Part shown: positions 59,251 through 64,000 of the stretch, one piece after another
How the letters are laid out: every line of letters starts with the position of its first letter
Position numbering within the stretch: position 1 is the first letter of the stretch
NCBI RefSeq assembly: GCF_030063415.1
Contig: NZ_JASITA010000018.1
Coordinates: forward strand, 62,001 to 126,000
DNA: 64,000 bases
Source: Streptomyces sp. H27-C3
GTDB lineage: Bacteria; Actinomycetota; Actinomycetes; Streptomycetales; Streptomycetaceae
Direction of reading: 5' to 3'
Program-made: the position numbers and the translations under genes
Notes under the pieces: model-generated
Told to the model about the DNA's origin: nothing
Seen by the model: the letters and a program-made list of their open reading frames with translations, nothing else
Databases searched by the model: none

Positions 59251-60540
59251 ATGACCAGCCATCAGTTGCAGATTCTGTTTTTCGATATCGCGCTTATTCT
59301 CATCATGGCGCGCGGACTTGGATACCTGGCGACGCGGATCCAGCAGCCACCGGTCGTCGGTGAGATCCTCGCGGGAGTCCTCCTCGGCCCCACGCTGCTC
59401 GACGGGGCGATGAGCGAGCTGCTCTTCCCCGAGGAAGTGCGCCCGATGCTGATCGGGATCGCCAACCTGGGTGTTGCCCTGTTCATGTTCGCCATCGGTC
59501 TGGAGATCGAGGCCGGCACGCTCAAGGGCAACGGGCGGGTCACCGTCGCATCGGCGATCGGCTCGACGATCGTGCCGTTCGTCCTGGGTATCGGCCTGGC
59601 CTTCATCCTGCTCTCCCGCCACGAGACCCCGAACAAGGGGGCGTTCGTGGTCTTCATCGGCCTGGCCGTATCGGTCACGGCCTTCCCCGTACTCGCCCGC
59701 ATCCTCACGGATCGCGGACTGAGCCGCACCGCCATCGGCGCGATCGCCCTGACCACGGCGGCCTTCGTCGACGTCGCGGCCTGGGCGGCACTCGCCGGGG
59801 TCAACGCATCGGTGGGCGCCGGGGGAAGCAACTGGCTGGTCGCCCTGATCCTGCCCTACCTCGCCGTCATGCTGTTCGTCGTGCGGCCGCTCCTGAGCCA
59901 CTTCCTCACACCCGAGGGCAAGCCCGCGCCGGCCACCGCGCTCAAGTACGCCGTGGTTGTGGTCGGCGCCCTGCTGTCGGCCGCGGCCACCGAGGCCATG
60001 GGCATGCACCACATCTTCGGAGCCTTCCTCTTCGGACTTGTCGTACCGAGGAAGGGCGCCGACGCGCTGAGGGCCGACATCCACGACCGCACCGGGCACC
60101 TGACCTCACTGTTGCTGCCCGTCTACTTCGTGGTCGCCGGATTCCAGGTCAACCTGAGCGGGATCGGCCTGTCCGGACTGCTTGAGCTGGGACTGATCCT
60201 GCTCGTGGCCGTACTGGGCAAGTTCGGTGGCACCTACCTCGGCGCCAGGTCGCAGAAGCTGCCGCGACGGGACGCGGCGACGCTCGCAGCACTGATGAAC
60301 ACCCGTGGTCTGACCGAGCTGGTCATCCTCGGGGTGGGACTCAAGCTGGGGCTGCTGGACGGCCCGCTGTACTCGTTGATGGTGGTCATGGCCGTGGTCA
60401 CCACCGTGATGACGGGCCCCCTGCTGACGCGCATCCGGCCCAAGGCGGTCGAGGCGGAGGCCGAAGCCGGTGCGGTGGCCGGGGCCGCGACCACTCCCGA
60501 ACCGGCGCCGGCCAGGGAGCGCACCGACGTGCCGTTGTAG
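59251..60540 (+). CDS. CPA2-family cation:proton antiporter (KefB/NapA-like)
   Basis: A 429-residue membrane antiporter with about 12-13 helices: LGYLATRIQQPPVVGEILAGVLLGP near 24, GVALFMFAIGLEIE near 75, AFPVLARILTDRGLS near 129 and HHIFGAFLFGLVVPRK near 252. No C-terminal TrkA-N or USP domain, so the regulation known for KefB is absent; the last ~40 residues are a Glu/Ala/Pro tail. Such antiporters appear in several antibiotic clusters, where ion homeostasis or self-resistance has been suggested. ATG at 59251. Confidence 0.9.
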   Translation: MTSHQLQILFFDIALILIMARGLGYLATRIQQPPVVGEILAGVLLGPTLLDGAMSELLFPEEVRPMLIGIANLGVALFMFAIGLEIEAGTLKGNGRVTVASAIGSTIVPFVLGIGLAFILLSRHETPNKGAFVVFIGLAVSVTAFPVLARILTDRGLSRTAIGAIALTTAAFVDVAAWAALAGVNASVGAGGSNWLVALILPYLAVMLFVVRPLLSHFLTPEGKPAPATALKYAVVVVGALLSAAATEAMGMHHIFGAFLFGLVVPRKGADALRADIHDRTGHLTSLLLPVYFVVAGFQVNLSGIGLSGLLELGLILLVAVLGKFGGTYLGARSQKLPRRDAATLAALMNTRGLTELVILGVGLKLGLLDGPLYSLMVVMAVVTTVMTGPLLTRIRPKAVEAEAEAGAVAGAATTPEPAPARERTDVPL

Positions 60541-60555
60541 GGCCACCGGGCCGCC

Positions 60556-60610
60556 GGTCCACCTGGCCCATTGGTCCACCTGGCCATTGGTCCAGAGGCC
60601 CGCCGGTCCA
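60556..60610. repeat. Four GGTCCA direct repeats before the LAL regulator gene
   Basis: GGTCCA at 60556, 60573, 60589 and 60605 (spacings 17, 16 and 16). The first two units are longer copies, GGTCCACCTGGCC(C)ATT. The array lies 38 bp before the start of the LuxR gene and could bind an activator such as the SARP. Confidence 0.55.
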
Positions 60611-60647
60611 CCGGGAATGTCAGCGGGACACCATGGGGGGACAGATC

Positions 60648-63449
60648 ATGCGCTTGGTCGAACGCGACCGGGAGCTGTCGGTACTGGCGGACATGCTCCG
60701 CCAGAGCACCAACAGCGGCGGCCACGTCACACTCATCGCCGGCGGCATCGGATGCGGCAAAACGTCGTTCCTGGCCGAGGTCGCGGCCCGCGCCACCGCG
60801 CAGGGCTTCGAGGTCCACGGCGCGGCGGGCTCCCTGGCCGAGCGGCAGTTGCCCGGCGCCGTACTCGGCCAACTGCTGCGCAACGTGGACCTTCCGCTCC
60901 ATGACCGCGAGGCCCTGGCGGACCTGTCGGCGCAGTCAATCGGGCAGAGCACAGCGGGCTCAGTGGCGGAACTCGGTCCGTCCGCTCTCGAACCGGAAAC
61001 CTCCCGGAGTCTCCAGCGGTTGTGCGACGCCGTCGAGCGCAGCGCACAGGCCGCTCCGCTGCTGCTGTGCGTGGACGACGTGCAGTTCATGGACGCGCTG
61101 TCGGTCCACTGGATGCTGCTCATGCTCCGCAGACTGCCCACCACCCGGATCACCCTCGCGATGACCGAGTGCACGCTCTCGCGGCCCGCCGACCCGAGGC
61201 TGCACGCCGAACTGCTGCGCCAGCCCGGATACCGGCCCATCACGCTCGACCGGCTCTCCCCGGCCGGGGTCGCCACCATCCTTTCCCAGCACGGCCTCGC
61301 CGCCGTCGCGCAGGTTCTGGCGCCCGGCTGCCACGCCGTCAGCGGCGGCAACCCGCTCCTTGTCAGGGCGCTCGCGGAGGACACCCGCCACCTCGGGGCC
61401 GACGGCGCAGGCCCGCACCCGGCGGTCGGTGACGCCTACCTCGACGCCGCGACAGGCTGCCTGCACCGCGGCTGGCCGGCCCTGCTGCGCATCGCCCAGG
61501 CGCTGGCCGTCCTGCACGACGACAGCGCGCCACCGGAGCTGGTCGCGCAGCTCGCGGATGTGGAGGGCGCCGTACTGGCCCGCGGGATGAAGGCGCTGGA
61601 CACCGCGGGCCTGCTCGCCGAAGGCCGCCCACGCCACCCGGCCCTGCGCAGCGCCGCGCTCGGAGGCCTCACCGGTCAGGAAGGCTCCGCACTGCACCGG
61701 CGCGCCGCAGCCCTCCTGTACGACGAGGGCGCGCCGGCGGTGGAAGTGGCACGCCACCTGCTCGCGGCCGCCGAGCCCTCCGGATTCCCCTGGGCCGTGG
61801 CCCAGTTGCAGGAAGCCGCCGAACGGCATCTGGTGGCCAGCAGGCCGGCCGAGGCGCAGGGCTGCCTCGAGGCGGCCCTGCGCGTGTGCGCCGAGGAACC
61901 GCAGCGCCTGCGCATCAAGGCGCTGCTCGCCGGCACGGCCTGGGTCCTTGACCCGTCGGTCGGCGCCCGCCACCTCGTGGAGCTGGCCGTGGCGGTGCGC
62001 GAGGGGCGGCTGCCCGCCCACTACTCCCTGATGCTGGCGAAGTATCTGCTGTGGCACGGCAAGTACGACGAAGCCGCCGATGCCATCGACCGGATCACCC
62101 GCACCGGCGACGAACCCGATCCGATCGCCGCAGCCGAGGCACGCGCCACCCGCGAGCTCCTCTCCGCCACCTACCCGGCGCTCGTCCCCAGCAACAGCGC
62201 CCGCCCGGCATCGGCGCGACAGCAGGCGCCACTCCCCAGCGATCCGCGCAGCAGGGGGGCGGCCGCGCTCTCCGACGTGCTGCGGCACGGGCCAGGACCC
62301 GAGGCCGTCGCCGCCGCGCAGGCCTCCATGCGCGCCATGCGGCTGGGCAGGAACACCCACGAGTGGCTCACCTGCGCGGTGTCGGCCCTCCTGTTCGCGG
62401 ACCGCATCAAGGAGGCCGCCGACTGGTGCGACCACTGGCTGGCGCAGTCGCGCAGCCGACGCGTCCCCCTGTGGATCGCCGAGTTCTCCTCGCTGCGCGC
62501 GGGGATCGCCCTGCGCCAGGGCAGGCCGGTGCTCGCGCGCGAGCTCGCCGAGGCCGCCCTGGCGCAGGTGCAGGCCGAGAGCTGGGGGGTGTGCATCGGT
62601 GGCCCCCTGGCCAACCTTATCCAGGCCAACACCGACATCGGTGATCATGCAGCTGCGGCGGAATACCTGGAAGTCGCCCTCCCCGCAGGCATGTTCCACA
62701 GTCGGTTCGGCCTGTACTACCTGCACGCGCGCGCCAGCCACTACCTGGCGACCGGCCAGCCCCAGGCGGCCCTCGACGACTTCCTCAACTGCGGTGCGGT
62801 GATGGGGCGGTGGGGGCTGGATCAGCCGACGCTCATCGCGTGGCGATCCGGCGCCGCTCGCGCGCAGCTCGCTCTGGGCGACACCGCGGGTGCGCTGGCG
62901 CTGGCCCGCGAGCAGATCGCGCTGGCCGGCGAGGGGCTCTCGCGCACCCGGGGCATCTCGCTGCGGACCCTGGCCGCGGCGAGCCGGCCTGCGCAGCGCG
63001 GCAGCCTGCTGACGGCTGCCGTGGGGATCCTGGAGGAGTGCGGCGACCAGCTGCAACTGGCTCATGCCCTGGCCGACTTGAGCACCACGCACATACGGGC
63101 CGGCCGATTCGACCGGGCCGAGGCGCTCCTGGGCCGGGCCGCCGGGCTGGCCCAGGAATGCGGCACAACAGGTTTCGGGGAGGAACTGCGCGCGGCCCGG
63201 CCCGTACCGATCGGATCTGCACGCGCGGACCGCCAGACGGTGGAGCGGGCCTTCCATCTGCTGAGCCCGGCGGAGCAGCGCGTCGTCGACCTGGCGGCCC
63301 GAGGCCATACCAACCGGGAGATATCCGATCGCCTGGGAATCACCGTCAGCACGGTGGAGCAGCACCTCACCCGGATATTCCGGAAATTGGGTGTGCGTAC
63401 GCGCGGCGACCTTCCGCAGCGCGCGGTCATTGAGGCGGCCGCGGGCTGA
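60648..63449 (+). CDS. LAL-type LuxR-family regulator (large ATP-binding)
   Basis: A 933-residue MalT-like activator: AAA/NACHT-type domain with Walker A LIAGGIGCGKTSFL at about 29-42 and Walker B LLLCVDDVQFMD near 140, a long TPR-like middle, and a C-terminal LuxR helix-turn-helix (LLSPAEQRVVDLAARGHTNREISDRLGITVSTVEQHLTRIFRKLGV, about 868-915). LAL proteins commonly activate polyketide clusters. I chose the ATG at 60648 because GGGGGGACAG precedes it; an ATG five codons upstream is inside that site. It has no TTA codon that I could see, unlike the SARP. Confidence 0.92.
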   Translation: MRLVERDRELSVLADMLRQSTNSGGHVTLIAGGIGCGKTSFLAEVAARATAQGFEVHGAAGSLAERQLPGAVLGQLLRNVDLPLHDREALADLSAQSIGQSTAGSVAELGPSALEPETSRSLQRLCDAVERSAQAAPLLLCVDDVQFMDALSVHWMLLMLRRLPTTRITLAMTECTLSRPADPRLHAELLRQPGYRPITLDRLSPAGVATILSQHGLAAVAQVLAPGCHAVSGGNPLLVRALAEDTRHLGADGAGPHPAVGDAYLDAATGCLHRGWPALLRIAQALAVLHDDSAPPELVAQLADVEGAVLARGMKALDTAGLLAEGRPRHPALRSAALGGLTGQEGSALHRRAAALLYDEGAPAVEVARHLLAAAEPSGFPWAVAQLQEAAERHLVASRPAEAQGCLEAALRVCAEEPQRLRIKALLAGTAWVLDPSVGARHLVELAVAVREGRLPAHYSLMLAKYLLWHGKYDEAADAIDRITRTGDEPDPIAAAEARATRELLSATYPALVPSNSARPASARQQAPLPSDPRSRGAAALSDVLRHGPGPEAVAAAQASMRAMRLGRNTHEWLTCAVSALLFADRIKEAADWCDHWLAQSRSRRVPLWIAEFSSLRAGIALRQGRPVLARELAEAALAQVQAESWGVCIGGPLANLIQANTDIGDHAAAAEYLEVALPAGMFHSRFGLYYLHARASHYLATGQPQAALDDFLNCGAVMGRWGLDQPTLIAWRSGAARAQLALGDTAGALALAREQIALAGEGLSRTRGISLRTLAAASRPAQRGSLLTAAVGILEECGDQLQLAHALADLSTTHIRAGRFDRAEALLGRAAGLAQECGTTGFGEELRAARPVPIGSARADRQTVERAFHLLSPAEQRVVDLAARGHTNREISDRLGITVSTVEQHLTRIFRKLGVRTRGDLPQRAVIEAAAG

Positions 63450-63524
63450 CGCATTGTCCCGGCAGGTTCACCCACGGATTCGACGACCTTGAGCGATTGA
63501 TGGATTGAGAGGAAGAGGAAGACC

Positions 63525-64000
63525 ATGGCTCGTAAAGACCAGTACGATGTCGCGATTCTCGGCAGCGGTATGGCAGGTGGGATGCTCGGAGCGGTCCTGG
63601 CCCGAAACGGCGTCAAGGTGCTGTTGCTGGACGCCGGAACGCATCCGCGGTTCGCTGTGGGCGAGTCGACGATTCCCTACACCTCGGGCATGACGCGGCT
63701 GGTCGCCGACCGCTACCAAGTGCCGGAGCTCCGGGCCCTGTCGAGCTTCAAGGGAATTCGCGACAAGGTGTCGCGGAACTGCGGGCAGAAGCAGAACTTC
63801 GGATTCGTCTACCACCGCGAGGGCCGGGCCCAGAACGCCCAGGAGATCAACCAGTTGGTGGTGCCGTCCATCCTGCGTACGGAAACCCATCTGTTCCGCC
63901 AGGACATCGACGCGTACCTCTTCCATGTCGCCGTGAAATACGGCGCCGTCCCGCGCCTGAACACCAGGATCGTCGACATAGAGGTGGACCCCGAAACGGG
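63525..64000 (+). CDS. Second flavin-dependent halogenase-like protein (CtcP type), partial at window end
   Basis: Reads 158 codons and runs off the edge. ATG at 63525 follows GAGGAAGAGG. FAD motif VAILGSGMAGGMLGAVLARNG at 9-29, HPRFAVGESTIPYT at 44-57, NCGQKQNFGFVYHREG near 88 and TETHLFRQDIDAYLFHVAVKYG near 121 resemble, from memory, the CtcP chlortetracycline halogenase group, which differs from the enzyme at 57889. The WxWxIP region would lie beyond the edge. It suggests a second halogenation or a related flavin oxidation in the same pathway. Confidence 0.82.
   Translation, partial: MARKDQYDVAILGSGMAGGMLGAVLARNGVKVLLLDAGTHPRFAVGESTIPYTSGMTRLVADRYQVPELRALSSFKGIRDKVSRNCGQKQNFGFVYHREGRAQNAQEINQLVVPSILRTETHLFRQDIDAYLFHVAVKYGAVPRLNTRIVDIEVDPET

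Noticed and set aside
57883..60099. 738-codon antisense open frame opposite the halogenase and antiporter
   Set aside because: No family motifs, composition typical of antisense frames, and both sense genes are well supported.
60960..63365. 801-codon antisense open frame opposite the LAL gene
   Set aside because: Same reason; the sense frame has Walker and LuxR motifs.
1..64000. tRNA, rRNA and CRISPR arrays
   Set aside because: Gaps were read for cloverleaf ends, conserved rRNA blocks and regular repeats; none was found.

Overview
The window is high-GC actinomycete chromosome, almost certainly Streptomyces. Coding frames show the strong third-position G/C bias of that genus, GTG starts and GGAGG-type ribosome sites are frequent, mycothiol-type and SARP/LAL proteins occur, and many genes belong to Streptomyces families of unknown function (DUF6421, DUF6986, DUF5133, DUF5134). 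No rRNA, tRNA or CRISPR was seen.

Layout. 0-9.4 kb: neutral ceramidase, a broken conserved gene, an old-yellow-enzyme/ArsR pair with twin operators, an FprA-type reductase, and a divergent DUF305 lipoprotein/LVIVD protein pair. 9.4-14 kb: a run on the minus strand (GNAT, HAD, PAP2 phosphatase, M56 peptidase, DUF5134, TetR). 14-20 kb: agmatine deiminase with two palindromic operators, a recombination scar carrying a glyoxalase relic, and a small catabolic unit (DUF2848 protein, MHS-type transporter, nitrilase-like amidase, GntR) tied together by a shared 17-bp operator. 20-32 kb: housekeeping-like genes: GDPD, the coupled DUF6421-SDR-aldolase operon, a leaderless transglutaminase gene, PlsC, thioredoxin, flavin reductase, etfBA and a DUF6986 aldolase. 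32-45.7 kb: more accessory, with a decayed Ser/Thr kinase, LacI/ROK pair, IS701-type and P-loop remnants, ArsR-NAD(P)H quinone reductase, AraC-MFS, a frameshifted FG-GAP protein, MerR with a long-spacer promoter, and an M23 peptidase. 45.8-49.1 kb: a four-gene translationally coupled unit (acyl-CoA dehydrogenase, PIG-L deacetylase, methyltransferase, glycosyltransferase) whose last two genes are frameshifted.

52-64 kb looks like the left edge of a secondary-metabolite gene cluster: a SARP regulator with three TTA codons, a DHA2 exporter and its TetR under a 27-bp palindrome, a metallo-hydrolase, a flavin-dependent halogenase with the WxWxIP motif, a CPA2 antiporter, a LAL-type LuxR regulator and the start of a second, different halogenase that runs off the window. 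The scaffold-forming genes (PKS or NRPS) must lie beyond base 64000; the product cannot be named from what is here.

A recurrent feature is single-base frame changes in otherwise convincing genes (about 31.9, 32.7, 42.3, 42.6, 46.0, 46.7 and 46.9 kb) and gene relics (2.4, 15.3, 21.3, 36.5 and 36.8 kb). The relics are real rearrangements; the single-base changes could be decay or assembly indels.
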